DNA of 35,461 bases from Pseudomonadota bacterium (GCA_023433705.1 JAEYUC010000028.1:1-35461); one strand, 5' to 3'; numbered from the stretch's first letter, positions 18,735-26,508 are shown. Numbers and translations: made by a program. The notes: generated from the letters alone by a model not told the origin.

Positions 18735-19949
18735 CTAGGGTGTCGCGGCGATGCGCGCGCGGATGACGCCATCCGCCGCGCCGATCCCGGCGCCACCGCG
18801 ATCTCCGCCGCCGTTCGTCACGACCAGAAGCGCCGCGCTTTTCGCCGGCGAGAACCAGGTTTGCGCGAACCACCGGCCATTGGTTCCGCCATGCGCGAAC
18901 CCGGAGGCGCCGAGCCGTTGCAGGTCCGGGACCACGTTCCAGCCGAGCGCGTAGCTGGATGCGACCGTGGTGTGGAGCGTGCGGAACGAATCGACGGACA
19001 GGATGCCCGGAATTCCGCGCTCGCCGTCCAGGTGAGCGTTGAGGTAACGAGTGAAGTCATCGAGCGTGGTGTGCGCGTTGCCCGCGGGCCCCATCGCCGC
19101 ACGAAGGTCCCCGCTGGTACCCGGCGCCACCGGAGTGTATCCCGAGCTCTCGCTCCAATGTCCCCAGGGCTCGTCTACCTCGCCCGGCGAGGCGGGTTCG
19201 CCGAAACCGCTGTGGGTCATGCCGAGCGGAACGAACAGTCGGTTCTGCATGAGCGACTCCCAGGAAGACTGCGCACGCGTCTCGAGCATCGCGCCTGCGA
19301 CGACGTAGCCGACATTCGAGTAGTTGTGCTCTCCCGCGGTGAAGCGCGGTGGTTCGCGCAGCAGGTGATCCGCCCAGTTTCGCCGCTTCTGCACGATCGT
19401 GCCCGAAGCCGAGTCCGATGCGCATGAACAATCGTCATCGCGCTTCATGCCCGATGTGTGCGAAAGGAGCTGTCGCAAGGTGACGTCGCGGAATCCGGCG
19501 TTGATGTCCTGCGCGAGCTCCGGCCAGACGTCGATCGGCCGGGTATCCCAGGTGATGAGGCCGTCCTCGACCAGCATCGCTGCGACTGTCGCGGTCATGG
19601 ACTTGGTGATGGAACCAAGGTGCCACCGGTCCGCTATCGTGGCGGGCACACTCGAAGACATCGATCGTTGCCCGACCACGGCGCTTTCGGCCACCTGGCC
19701 GTTGCGAACAACGATGACGGCCATCGCGGGCAATCCTTGCGAAGCACGCGCCCATTCGAGGATTTCCGGCAGACGTCCGTCACCAACCGTTCCCGGCGCG
19801 GGCGATTGGGTGAGCGGCTGCGGCGCAGGGCCATCGATGTCGCGACCGCCACCGCAGGCCGGAAGGATCAAGGCCGTGATCATCGCCGCGGTGAAAAGCA
19901 GCGGAATGGAAAAGATCGGAAGCCGTGGATTCTTGTTCGTTCTGGTCAT
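18735..19949 (-). CDS. Serine beta-lactamase-like hydrolase (class C/PBP4* family), probable lipoprotein
   Basis: A 404-aa protein from ATG 19949 (an in-frame ATG at 19979 is possible; neither has a good ribosome site). The N-terminus has a basic start, a hydrophobic stretch and the lipobox-like LPAC at Cys32 followed by GGG, so it is probably lipid-anchored. The penicillin-binding fold is clear: Ser113-x-x-Lys116 (GSITKSMT), Tyr210-Ser-Asn212 and His353-Gly-Gly. Such proteins include esterases, D-aminopeptidases and peptidoglycan carboxypeptidases as well as AmpC-type enzymes, so resistance cannot be inferred. An unusual DDDCSCASDS stretch (171-180) carries two close cysteines. Convergent with the histidine kinase gene at zero distance. 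Confidence 0.85.
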   Translation of the reverse strand: MTRTNKNPRLPIFSIPLLFTAAMITALILPACGGGRDIDGPAPQPLTQSPAPGTVGDGRLPEILEWARASQGLPAMAVIVVRNGQVAESAVVGQRSMSSSVPATIADRWHLGSITKSMTATVAAMLVEDGLITWDTRPIDVWPELAQDINAGFRDVTLRQLLSHTSGMKRDDDCSCASDSASGTIVQKRRNWADHLLREPPRFTAGEHNYSNVGYVVAGAMLETRAQSSWESLMQNRLFVPLGMTHSGFGEPASPGEVDEPWGHWSESSGYTPVAPGTSGDLRAAMGPAGNAHTTLDDFTRYLNAHLDGERGIPGILSVDSFRTLHTTVASSYALGWNVVPDLQRLGASGFAHGGTNGRWFAQTWFSPAKSAALLVVTNGGGDRGGAGIGAADGVIRARIAATP

Positions 19950-20090
19950 GCCGGGCCCCGACGCGAAGGCTACGGGCATGTGACCGGCACTATCTAGTTA
20001 AGTTCACCGGCGGCACTTCGAACGGATCCAGGAGTCGCGGACGGACAGCCATCCGTGGGCAGACCCTCGATGTGGGAACTCGCGCGCGGC

Positions 20091-20342
20091 CTAACGCGCC
20101 GCTTTCGGGAACAGCGTCGCGGCCAGCTTGCGCACGGTCGAGATCTCGACGCGGTGCTCGCCGCCGCAGGTCATGCAGCTGTTCGAGTGCCAGAATTCCT
20201 TGCGCGCTTCGATCATCGCTTCGGTCATCGAGTCGAAGTTGCCCAGGTAGCCCTTGTCGGGCGGCATGCGCGCGCAGCCGACGCGATGGACCTCATGGTC
20301 GCCGTTGGGCTGCGGGTGGTTGTTGATGAAGTAGTGAGGCAT
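20091..20342 (-). CDS. Conserved small Cys/His-rich protein of unknown function
   Basis: An 83-aa protein if it begins at the ATG 20342 (MPHYFINNHPQPNGDHEVHR). An ATG at 20357 is also in frame and neither has a clear ribosome site. The pattern NGDHEVHxxGC, then YLGxF, then EARKEFWHSNSCMTC, resembles a widespread uncharacterised small-protein family with the same NGDHEVHxxGC...SNxCxxC layout, known to me only as hypothetical. The conserved His, Cys and CxxC residues could bind zinc or iron; no function is known to me. It lies alone between the beta-lactamase-like gene and the Cpx-like operon, all on the minus strand. Confidence 0.72.
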   Translation of the reverse strand: MPHYFINNHPQPNGDHEVHRVGCARMPPDKGYLGNFDSMTEAMIEARKEFWHSNSCMTCGGEHRVEISTVRKLAATLFPKAAR

Positions 20343-20389
20343 GGTGGGAGCCGGCATTATGCCCGCGCCACCGCGGCCGGGCTTGTATT

Positions 20390-20406
20390 GGAAAGGTGTC
20401 GGCACC
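20390..20406. repeat. Short palindromic repeat, degenerate copy C
   Basis: GGAAAGGTGTCGGCACC reads on the other strand as GGTGCCGACACCTTTCC, which is close to the GGTGCCTGGCACGGAAA repeat at 4205 and 8349. It lies in the 170-bp gap between the small protein gene and the histidine kinase stop; nothing else is visible there. Confidence 0.3.
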
Positions 20407-20512
20407 CATCCCGATGACCCACCTAACAAACCAGAAACGAGACGTGCGTCGCAGAGAAGCCGCCGCTTATGTCCCCGCCTCGGCGCGTCGCGACTGCCGG
20501 AACCGGTGCGGC

Positions 20513-21502
20513 CTAGAGTCCCGGCAGCTCGGCAACGAAACGGCTGCCGCCGCCCTCGCGCGCCGCGTAGTGAACGTCGCCGCCGTGCACCCGCGCGATC
20601 TGCCGGACGATGGCGAGGCCCAGCCCCGCTCCGGTTGCCTGGGTTGGTGCCGGGCGAGAAATCGCGGAGTCAACGGGCGGTTCGGAGCGGCGGAAGAACG
20701 GCTCGAAGATTCGTTCGCGATCCTCGGCCCCAATGCCCGGACCCTTGTCCTCGACGACGAGTTGCGCTCCCCGTTCGCCGCGCGTCACGCGCAGCTCGCT
20801 CGCACCGCCCGCGTGGACGCGCGCGTTCTCGAGGAGATTGCGGATCAATCGACGCAGCAACAGCGGGTCACCGCGGAGCGTGACCGGTTCGCCCGTCACT
20901 TCGAGATCAAAGTGCGCCGCCTCCTCCGCGGCCAGCGCCAGCAGGTCGACCCTCTCGACCCGATCCGGGCGCTTGTTCGCATCCAGCCGGCTGGTGAGCA
21001 GCAGTTCGCCGATCAGCGCGTCGAGCTCGCCGATGTTGCGCGTGAGTTCGGCGTTCGCGCTCGTGTCACCCGACGCGAGCCGCTCGGCGGCCAGCCGCAT
21101 GCGCGTGAGCGGCGTGCGCAGCTCGTGCGAGCAATTGGCCAGCAGCATCTGGTTGGCGCGCACGAGCTGCTCGATGCGCGCGGCGGATTCATTGAAGCTC
21201 GTGGCGAGCGCGGCTACTTCGTCCTTTCCCTCGACGGCAACGCGTGCCGAGAGATCGCCCGAGCCGAAACTGCGCACGCCCTGCTTGAGGCGCTCCAGCC
21301 GCGCGGTGACGCCGCGCGCGATCGGGTACGCGAGCAGCGCGAGACCCGCGCCCACCGCGCCGACCAGCAGGATGACCTGGGCGCCGTGCAGCAGCGTACG
21401 CGCGCGGTGATCGATGACGTGCCAGAGCACCGCGATGCCCACCGTGAAGCAGATCAGCACGGCGATGATCGATAGATAGAGGTGGAGGTGGAGGCGGCGC
21501 AT
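20513..21502 (-). CDS. Sensor histidine kinase with minimal periplasmic loop
   Basis: A 329-aa inner-membrane kinase of the EnvZ/CpxA/BaeS type. TM1 is about 8-30 and TM2 about 43-62, joined by only about 12 residues (DHRARTLLHGAQ); then HAMP (about 63-115), HisKA with His126 (NCSHELRTPLTRMR), and HATPase with N-box LIRNLLENARVHA, VEDKGPGIG, EPFFRR and GAGLGLAIVRQIARVHGG. Classical CpxA has a periplasmic domain of more than 100 residues that interacts with CpxP; that domain is absent, so signal entry must be through the membrane, HAMP or another protein. The ATG directly follows the TAG of the regulator gene. Last gene of the operon. Confidence 0.92.
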   Translation of the reverse strand: MRRLHLHLYLSIIAVLICFTVGIAVLWHVIDHRARTLLHGAQVILLVGAVGAGLALLAYPIARGVTARLERLKQGVRSFGSGDLSARVAVEGKDEVAALATSFNESAARIEQLVRANQMLLANCSHELRTPLTRMRLAAERLASGDTSANAELTRNIGELDALIGELLLTSRLDANKRPDRVERVDLLALAAEEAAHFDLEVTGEPVTLRGDPLLLRRLIRNLLENARVHAGGASELRVTRGERGAQLVVEDKGPGIGAEDRERIFEPFFRRSEPPVDSAISRPAPTQATGAGLGLAIVRQIARVHGGDVHYAAREGGGSRFVAELPGL

Positions 21503-22195
21503 CTAGCGGTCCTGCTCCTTCGCGAACACGTAGCCCGCGCCGCGCAGCGTGAGGATGCGCCGCGGGCGTTTCGGGTCGTCCTCGATTGCCGCGCGCAAAC
21601 GCGAGATGTGAACGTCGATGGAGCGGTCGTAATCCTCGAGCGCGGCGCCGCGCGTGAGATCCATCAACGCCTCGCGCGACAGGACGCGGCCGGCGCGTTC
21701 GGCCAGGGCGAGCAGCAGCGCGAACTGGTGGCTCGTGAGCGACTTGCGCTGCCCGTCCACCCTCACCTCGCGCGCACCCGTGTCGATCTCGAGTCGGCCG
21801 AAGCGCATCACCTGCGCGCCCGGATGCCCGATGCGCCGGCGCAGGATGGCACGCAGCCGCGCCAGAAGTTCACGAGGCTCGAAGGGCTTCGGTAGATAGT
21901 CGTCGGCACCCAGCTCGAGGCCGATCACGCGGTCCATCGGATCGCCGCGCGCGGTGAGCATGAGCACCGGAATGTCGGATCGGGCCCGCACGCCGCGGCA
22001 CAGGTCCAGCCCATCAGCGTCCGGCAGCATCAGATCGAGGATCATCGCGTCGAAGGTTTCGCTGCCGACGAGCTGGCGCGCCGCCGCGCCCGTCGAGGCA
22101 CAGGTGGTGCGAAACCCCGCCTCGCCCAGGTAGTCAGCCACCATGGAGGCGAGGCGGGAATCGTCTTCGACGAGCAGGACTCTGTGCACGGTCAT
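21503..22195 (-). CDS. OmpR/PhoB-family response regulator (CpxR-like)
   Basis: A 230-aa regulator: receiver with Asp10-Asp12, phosphoacceptor Asp54 (MILDLMLPDADG), Thr in MLTARG and Lys103 (YLPKPF), then a winged-helix C-terminal domain (GRLEIDTGAREVRVDG; SHQFALLLALAERAGRVLSREALM; DYDRSIDVHISRLRAAIEDDPKRP). It is most like CpxR/RstA-type regulators. It lies 35 bp downstream of the CpxP-like gene and directly upstream of the kinase. The likely target is the tandem site 22782-22796 in front of the operon. The start lacks a visible Shine-Dalgarno. Confidence 0.92.
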   Translation of the reverse strand: MTVHRVLLVEDDSRLASMVADYLGEAGFRTTCASTGAAARQLVGSETFDAMILDLMLPDADGLDLCRGVRARSDIPVLMLTARGDPMDRVIGLELGADDYLPKPFEPRELLARLRAILRRRIGHPGAQVMRFGRLEIDTGAREVRVDGQRKSLTSHQFALLLALAERAGRVLSREALMDLTRGAALEDYDRSIDVHISRLRAAIEDDPKRPRRILTLRGAGYVFAKEQDR

Positions 22196-22230
22196 CCGGC
22201 GCGCATCATGCGACAGGCGCCGGCGGGCAG

Positions 22231-22713
22231 CTAGCCGCCGTGATGCCGGCGCACTTCCGCGGCCAGCGCCGTGCGCTGTTCGGGCGTCAGCACTTCCGCC
22301 GCGTCGGCGAATGCAGTGGCCATCGCCTGCGTAGCCTGGTCGAGTTGGCGGAACTGCTCGGCACGCGCCGATTCGATCCGGGCGCGATCCACCGTCGGCG
22401 AGAGCAGCAGTTCATGGAACTGGCCCAGCGCCGCGTCGTGACTGTCATGCGCGGCTTTCATGTTGGCGAATGCGGGACGCAGGATGGCGTCGATTTGCAC
22501 CCTCTGCGACTCCGAAACGCCGATCTTGGCGAGCATGTCCGCGAGCCGGCTCAGGTGTGCCTCGGCGTGATGGTCACCCCCACCACCACAGCATCCGTGC
22601 CCGGATCCGCTGTGCTGATGGGCGTACGTCAAACCACCCGCCACCGCCGCGAGCGGTGCGGCGAGCAACGCGAGAAGTTTGAGACGGGAGCGATTTACGT
22701 GTGGCTCGAACAT
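22231..22713 (-). CDS. CpxP/Spy-like periplasmic protein with metal-binding-type N-terminus
   Basis: A 160-aa exported protein. ATG 22713 has AAGGAG upstream and is followed by a signal-type sequence (RSRLKLLALLAAPLAAVAGG). After export comes a His/Cys/Gly-rich segment (HQHSGSGHGCCGGGGDHHAE) able to bind Cu, Zn or Ni, then an all-helical body with two LTxxQ-like positions (GVSESQRVQI; VLTPEQRTAL) typical of CpxP/Spy/CnrX-like proteins. These act as chaperones or stress/metal sensors in the periplasm. First gene of the operon with an OmpR-type regulator and kinase, so probably a feedback or sensing part of that system. Confidence 0.85.
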   Translation of the reverse strand: MFEPHVNRSRLKLLALLAAPLAAVAGGLTYAHQHSGSGHGCCGGGGDHHAEAHLSRLADMLAKIGVSESQRVQIDAILRPAFANMKAAHDSHDAALGQFHELLLSPTVDRARIESARAEQFRQLDQATQAMATAFADAAEVLTPEQRTALAAEVRRHHGG

Positions 22714-22781
22714 GGGCGACTCCTTGATGTGTGCGACGGAGTCATGTTCGGCGCGCGGCGTTTCGGGCGTTTCGCGCGAAC

Positions 22782-22796
22782 GTAAAGTTTTGTGAA
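22782..22796. promoter_or_regulatory. Candidate CpxR-type binding site
   Basis: GTAAA-GTTTT-GTGAA is a tandem repeat with 5-nt spacing, one base from the CpxR box GTAAA-N5-GTAAA. It lies 69 bp upstream of the CpxP-like start and is the only AT-rich patch of that 118-bp gap. Consistent with autoregulation of the operon by its own response regulator. Confidence 0.45.
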
Positions 22797-22831
22797 GGGG
22801 AGTCGCACCACCGCGCGTGCTCCCTGGTCGT

Positions 22832-23518
22832 TCACTTGATCGCAACTACCCACGTAATCATGGGAATGGCCGGCGTTCTGCCGACCCTGCTCCGCGCGGT
22901 CTGAGTCCACATCGCGATCTTGTGGAGTGGATGCCAGGCCGCTTCGGGGATCTTCAGGTACCTCAGTCCGAAAAACGCGAGTCGATTTCCCCAACAGCCT
23001 GACTCGATGAGCTTCAAGCCGTTTTCCTTGCAGAGCAGCTCCAACCCATACGTGGAGAAGCGCCAGAAATCTTTCGGTTCCTCGTGTGGCTCCTGCATGA
23101 AACAGGTGGTGTGGATCGCAATTCCACCGGGACGCAGTACTCGGGCGGTTTCCTGCAACGCCTTGTGAGGACTGCCCTCGATGTGCTCCAGCACCTGGTC
23201 GGCGAAGAGATAATCGAAGCTCTCGTTCTCGAATGGCAACTCGAGGATGTTCGCGACGACGGCCCCGTCAGGGACAGGCGTCCACTTCTCCGGTAGTTTG
23301 GGGTCGCGAAACACCGCTCTCGTGATTCGTGGTGACGGGTGATCGAGAAGCGCCACCAGATCGCTGGATCCGGAAATATCGAGAATGTCCTGCCCCTGCT
23401 TGTATGGCTGCAGAATGCGCTTCACCTCGCGGTACATTTTGAAGCGGGTCATGTGGGGACCGGTCCTGAGTCCCAGTGTGGTGAGCTTCACGAAAGCTTT
23501 TACGAGCAGCGAGATCAT
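22832..23518 (-). CDS. Class I SAM-dependent methyltransferase
   Basis: A 228-aa protein if started at ATG 23518. Features fit a class I methyltransferase: motif I region DILDISGSSDLVALL (weak glycine motif), VVANILELPFENESFDYLFA, DQVLEHIEGSPHKALQETARVLRPGGI, and HEEPKDFWRFSTYGLELLCKENGL, a layout common in methyltransferases of cell-surface or glycan clusters. The frame stays open far upstream, through the tRNA region, so the start is uncertain. ATG 23518 overlaps by ATGA geometry the stop of a frame-broken zinc-ribbon ORF (23515-23677), while ATG 23677 would fuse part of it. Base composition is visibly lower in GC than the flanks (55-57% in sampled lines), suggesting acquisition. Substrate unknown. 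Confidence 0.75.
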   Translation of the reverse strand: MISLLVKAFVKLTTLGLRTGPHMTRFKMYREVKRILQPYKQGQDILDISGSSDLVALLDHPSPRITRAVFRDPKLPEKWTPVPDGAVVANILELPFENESFDYLFADQVLEHIEGSPHKALQETARVLRPGGIAIHTTCFMQEPHEEPKDFWRFSTYGLELLCKENGLKLIESGCWGNRLAFFGLRYLKIPEAAWHPLHKIAMWTQTARSRVGRTPAIPMITWVVAIK

Positions 23519-23677
23519 TGTTTTTCCCGGTCCTTGTTGGATGACGCGTCCTGGCAGTCCTTGCACTGTCGCTTCAGGAACGGGAAGTTGCTTTGGCCTC
23601 CAGGCAAGCCTCGGCTTCTTCCAGCTCGTTTCGAGCTTTTCGCCGCATTTGCAGACGACGGCGAAGTCCTCTGGCAT
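23515..23677 (-). pseudogene. Possible frameshifted small zinc-ribbon ORF
   Basis: From ATG 23677 the minus strand reads MPEDFAVVCKCGEKLETSWK and on to about RPKQ. Skipping one base then gives FPFLKRQCKDCQDASSNKDR and a TGA that overlaps the methyltransferase ATG (ATGA). The joined product, about 53 residues, would have a CxC...CxxC metal-site layout and a coupled downstream gene, which neither frame alone provides. This suggests a one-base insertion in a real small gene, a sequencing error, or programmed frameshifting. No obvious slippery run is present. AGGGGG precedes the ATG closely. Confidence 0.35.
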
Positions 23678-23824
23678 GACCCCCTGCTTGGTTCTTCTTG
23701 TTCCAGGGTCGTTAGTCAGACTACTACTTACCCCGAGCAAGCGCAAAAAGCCGCGAACCGCCGGGAAGGCGGGCATGGGCCGATGTCGGTTGCAAAGGAG
23801 GTTGAGAGAGAAAGGTGTGAGTAT

Positions 23825-23901
23825 TGGTCGGGACGGCGAGATTCGAACTCGCGACCCCTTGCACCCCATGCAAGTGCGCTACCAGGCTGCGCCACGTCCC
23901 G
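23825..23901 (-). tRNA. tRNA-Pro (anticodon GGG)
   Basis: A complete 77-nt cloverleaf on the minus strand: acceptor CGGGACG/CGTCCCG, D arm GCGC..GCGC, anticodon stem CTTGC/GCAAG with loop ATGGGGT (anticodon GGG, reading CCC/CCU), T arm GCGAG-TTCGAAT-CTCGC, discriminator A and encoded CCA. It closely matches E. coli proL-type tRNA. In Pseudomonas a tRNA-Pro follows ihfA-merR directly; here it lies downstream of that cluster on the same strand, with two genes between. Confidence 0.97.
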
Positions 23902-23985
23902 ACCGAGATTCAGCAGACTCCGCCGGTGGGGTCCGCGGCGGGGTGCGCATGATACCCAAGCCGGGGCGGTTTTGCCCCCGTCCCG

Positions 23986-24684
23986 TCAGCCGGCTGCGCG
24001 GAGCGGGACCTGCCCGGCTTTCAGCCGGATAAAGGGCTTCTCCAGGCCCAGGACTTCCTCGCGCGCGTCGAGCATCCGCGCCCACCGGGACGCGATCCAG
24101 CGATCGGCCGGCCGCGCACCGTGTTCCACGAGAATCGTGCAGTCTTCGGCCAGCTTCTCGCCCATGACCGGCACGAGCCCGTAACGCCCGCCGTACGTGT
24201 CGCCTGCCGGCCCGTCGCAGATCGCGAGCGAGAATTCGCCCATGATCGAGTCAAAAGCCGGCGGTTCGTACCAGTCGAAGTCCCCGTAACTGCGCAGCGG
24301 CGCGACCCACAGGCGCACGTTGCGCACGCCGTAACGATCCAGGAAGCCCTGCACGCGCGCCGCGTGTCCGACGTCATCCTCCAGCGTCCACACGGTCAGC
24401 CGCATGCGTTGCGCCACGGCGCCGATCAGCAGCGTGCTCAACCCCGCGCCGCACTGGAGCACGGGTCCGCGCGTCGCGCGCACGTGCTGCAGGCAGGCGG
24501 TGAGATATTCCTGCTGGGCCGACCAGTCGTTGCCCCAGCCGTACGCGAGATCCGAGAGCAGATCGCTCGTGAACGGGTGCGCCTCGTGCCGCTCTTCGCG
24601 CAGCAACCGCCGCATCGCCCGCCAGAAAACGAACTCCTGGTACGGCTTGCTCGCATGCCGCGCCAATCCCCGGGCCAACGTCAT
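23986..24684 (-). CDS. Methyltransferase-like protein (class I SAM fold)
   Basis: A 232-aa protein with AAGGAG 6 nt before the ATG at 24684. GPVLQCGAGLSTLLIGAVAQ matches motif I of class I methyltransferases, followed by LTVWTLEDDVGHAARVQGFL (acidic motif II position), VRLWVAPLRSYGDFDWYE and FSLAICDGPAGDTYGGRYGL as motif IV. This layout is typical of the small Methyltransf_24-type group in which real activity is often unproven. High GC like the core genes. It sits between the sodium/solute symporter and tRNA-Pro on the same strand. Substrate unknown. Confidence 0.7.
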   Translation of the reverse strand: MTLARGLARHASKPYQEFVFWRAMRRLLREERHEAHPFTSDLLSDLAYGWGNDWSAQQEYLTACLQHVRATRGPVLQCGAGLSTLLIGAVAQRMRLTVWTLEDDVGHAARVQGFLDRYGVRNVRLWVAPLRSYGDFDWYEPPAFDSIMGEFSLAICDGPAGDTYGGRYGLVPVMGEKLAEDCTILVEHGARPADRWIASRWARMLDAREEVLGLEKPFIRLKAGQVPLRAAG

Positions 24685-24786
24685 GTTGTTCTCCTTGGAA
24701 CGTCTGGCCGACAGTCTGCACCTGCTCTTTACAAAAAGCAGAATGTGTCCGGCTGGCGACAGGAGAGCGCTAACAGTCCGTGAGCG

Positions 24787-26508
24787 CTACCAGAAGTAGA
24801 TATAGATCGCGACGATGATTCCGACGATCACGCAGGTGTGGAAGATCTCCCAGAACCCGTAGCTCTTGCGATCGTCCGCGTGCTGCTGCGCGCTGACGGA
24901 CTTGTACGTGAGACCCGCAATCTGCTCATCCGGCGCGCGCGGCGTGAACTTGCTGACGACGAAGATCAGCACGCAAGTGAACACGAACAGCAGGAAGCTG
25001 AAATACAGCCAGTTCACGTCGACGAACGACTGGATGAAGCTCGGCCACTCGACTCCCTTCGTCTCGTGCAACGCCTGGAAAATCAGGCGAAGCATGCCGA
25101 TCACGAACCCGGCCACGATACCGATGAAGCCAGACTTCGGCGTCACACGCCGCGAGAAGATGCCGGCCATGAACACCGCCGCGATCGACGGCGCGAGCAG
25201 CGACTGCACGAGCTGTAGATAGGTGTAGAGCTGGCCCTTGCCGAGATCCTGCAGGAACGGGATCCACAACATGCCGAGCACGATCACGCCGGCGGTCGCG
25301 AGACGACCGACGTTCACGAGATGCCGCTCGCTCGACTGCGGGCGCAGGCGCTTGTAGAAATCCACGGTGAACAGCGTCGCCGTTGAATTGAACAGCGACG
25401 CGAGCGCGCTCATGAGCGCGGACAACATGCCGGCGAGTACGAGGCCGCGCAGGCCGTCGGGCAGCAGGTTCGACACGAGCACGGGGAAAGCGCCCTGCGG
25501 GTTGTCGCCGATGGACTCGAACCCGGGTGCGCCCTGCTTCCACAGCGCCACCGCGATCATGCCGGGCAGCAGGAAGATGAACATCGGCGCGAGTTTCAGA
25601 TACGCGGCGAAGATCGTGCCGCGGCGGGCTTCCTTGAGGCCGCGCGCGGTGAGCACACGCTGCACGATGTATTGATCGGTGCACCAGTACCAGAGACCGA
25701 TGATCGGCGAACACAGCAACACGCCGAGCCACGGCGTCGTGCTCGGATCGAACAGGAATCCCGGGAAGCCTTGTGTTTCAGGCGTGGTGGATAGGGGCCG
25801 CCACAAGTGCGTGGTCTCGGGATTGGCCTCGCGCAGCGCATCGAGCCCGCCGATCGCGCCCAGGCCGACGAACAGCAATACGGTCGAGCCGGCAAGCAGC
25901 ACGGGCACGTGCATCGCCTCGGTCCACAACACGGACCGCATGCCGCCGAAGATCACGAACACGCCCGTCAGGATCACCAGCGAGAATGCCGAGAACCAGA
26001 AAAAGTCCGTCTCGCCGAGCAGGGGTAGATGGATGCTCTCGTACCCGAGAATGGTCTGGATCGCGAACGCGCCCGCGAAGATCGTCACCGACGCCTTCGT
26101 GAGGATGTAACTCACGAGGAAGATGAACGACAGGAACGTACGCGTGGCCGGCGTATATCGCCGCTCGAGGAACTCCGGCGTCGTGAATACGTTGGCGCGC
26201 AGGTAAAACGGCGCGAACACCCAGCCGAGCACCAGCACGAGATAGGAATGCAGTTCCCAGTGCGCGAACGCCACGCCATCGCTGGCGCCCGAGCCCGCGA
26301 GACCGATCAGGTGCTCGGCACCGATGTTCGACGCGAAGATCGACGAGCCGATCAGGAACCAGCCCGCGCTACGGCTGGCGAGGAAGTAGTCCTCGGTATT
26401 TTTTCCCTTCGCGAGTACCGCCCACACGCAGATCGCGGTATTGGCGATGAAGTACAGGGCGACGACGCCCCAATCGAACGCGGAAAAGGTAACCGCGGTC
26501 CCGGTCAC
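24787..26508 (-). CDS. Sodium/solute symporter, SGLT type (SSS family)
   Basis: A 573-aa membrane protein with about 14 helices and extended similarity to Vibrio vSGLT: TEDYFLASRSAGWFLIGSSI, FASNIGAEHLIGLAGSG (sodium/substrate helix), FTTPEFLERRY, GGMRSVLWTEAMHV, YWCTDQYIVQRVL, FAAYLKL and LASLFNSTATLFTVDFYK. It co-transports Na+ with a sugar or sugar-like solute. The start is GTG, immediately after the MerR-type gene stop (zero spacer) with a weak ribosome site, so translation is probably coupled to that gene. Attachment to the 3' end of the ihfA operon is not part of the conserved arrangement I know. The nearby glycogen and Gfo genes make a sugar plausible. Confidence 0.92.
   Translation of the reverse strand: MTGTAVTFSAFDWGVVALYFIANTAICVWAVLAKGKNTEDYFLASRSAGWFLIGSSIFASNIGAEHLIGLAGSGASDGVAFAHWELHSYLVLVLGWVFAPFYLRANVFTTPEFLERRYTPATRTFLSFIFLVSYILTKASVTIFAGAFAIQTILGYESIHLPLLGETDFFWFSAFSLVILTGVFVIFGGMRSVLWTEAMHVPVLLAGSTVLLFVGLGAIGGLDALREANPETTHLWRPLSTTPETQGFPGFLFDPSTTPWLGVLLCSPIIGLWYWCTDQYIVQRVLTARGLKEARRGTIFAAYLKLAPMFIFLLPGMIAVALWKQGAPGFESIGDNPQGAFPVLVSNLLPDGLRGLVLAGMLSALMSALASLFNSTATLFTVDFYKRLRPQSSERHLVNVGRLATAGVIVLGMLWIPFLQDLGKGQLYTYLQLVQSLLAPSIAAVFMAGIFSRRVTPKSGFIGIVAGFVIGMLRLIFQALHETKGVEWPSFIQSFVDVNWLYFSFLLFVFTCVLIFVVSKFTPRAPDEQIAGLTYKSVSAQQHADDRKSYGFWEIFHTCVIVGIIVAIYIYFW

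Noticed and set aside
18735..19949. Calling the hydrolase an AmpC beta-lactamase
   Set aside because: The SxxK, YxN and HGG motifs are shared by esterases and D-aminopeptidases; the probable lipid anchor and flanking sequence do not support a resistance role.
23678..23869. Extending the methyltransferase upstream to 23869
   Set aside because: That region overlaps the tRNA-Pro gene and shows no protein-like sequence.
23780..23910. Attachment-site repeat at the tRNA-Pro 3' end
   Set aside because: No second copy of the T-arm/acceptor sequence and no integrase gene in the window.
24722..24788. Inverted repeats CTGCT..AGCAG and AGCGCT..AGCGCT as terminators after the symporter
   Set aside because: Stems are short or mismatched and no T-tract follows in the transcribed direction.
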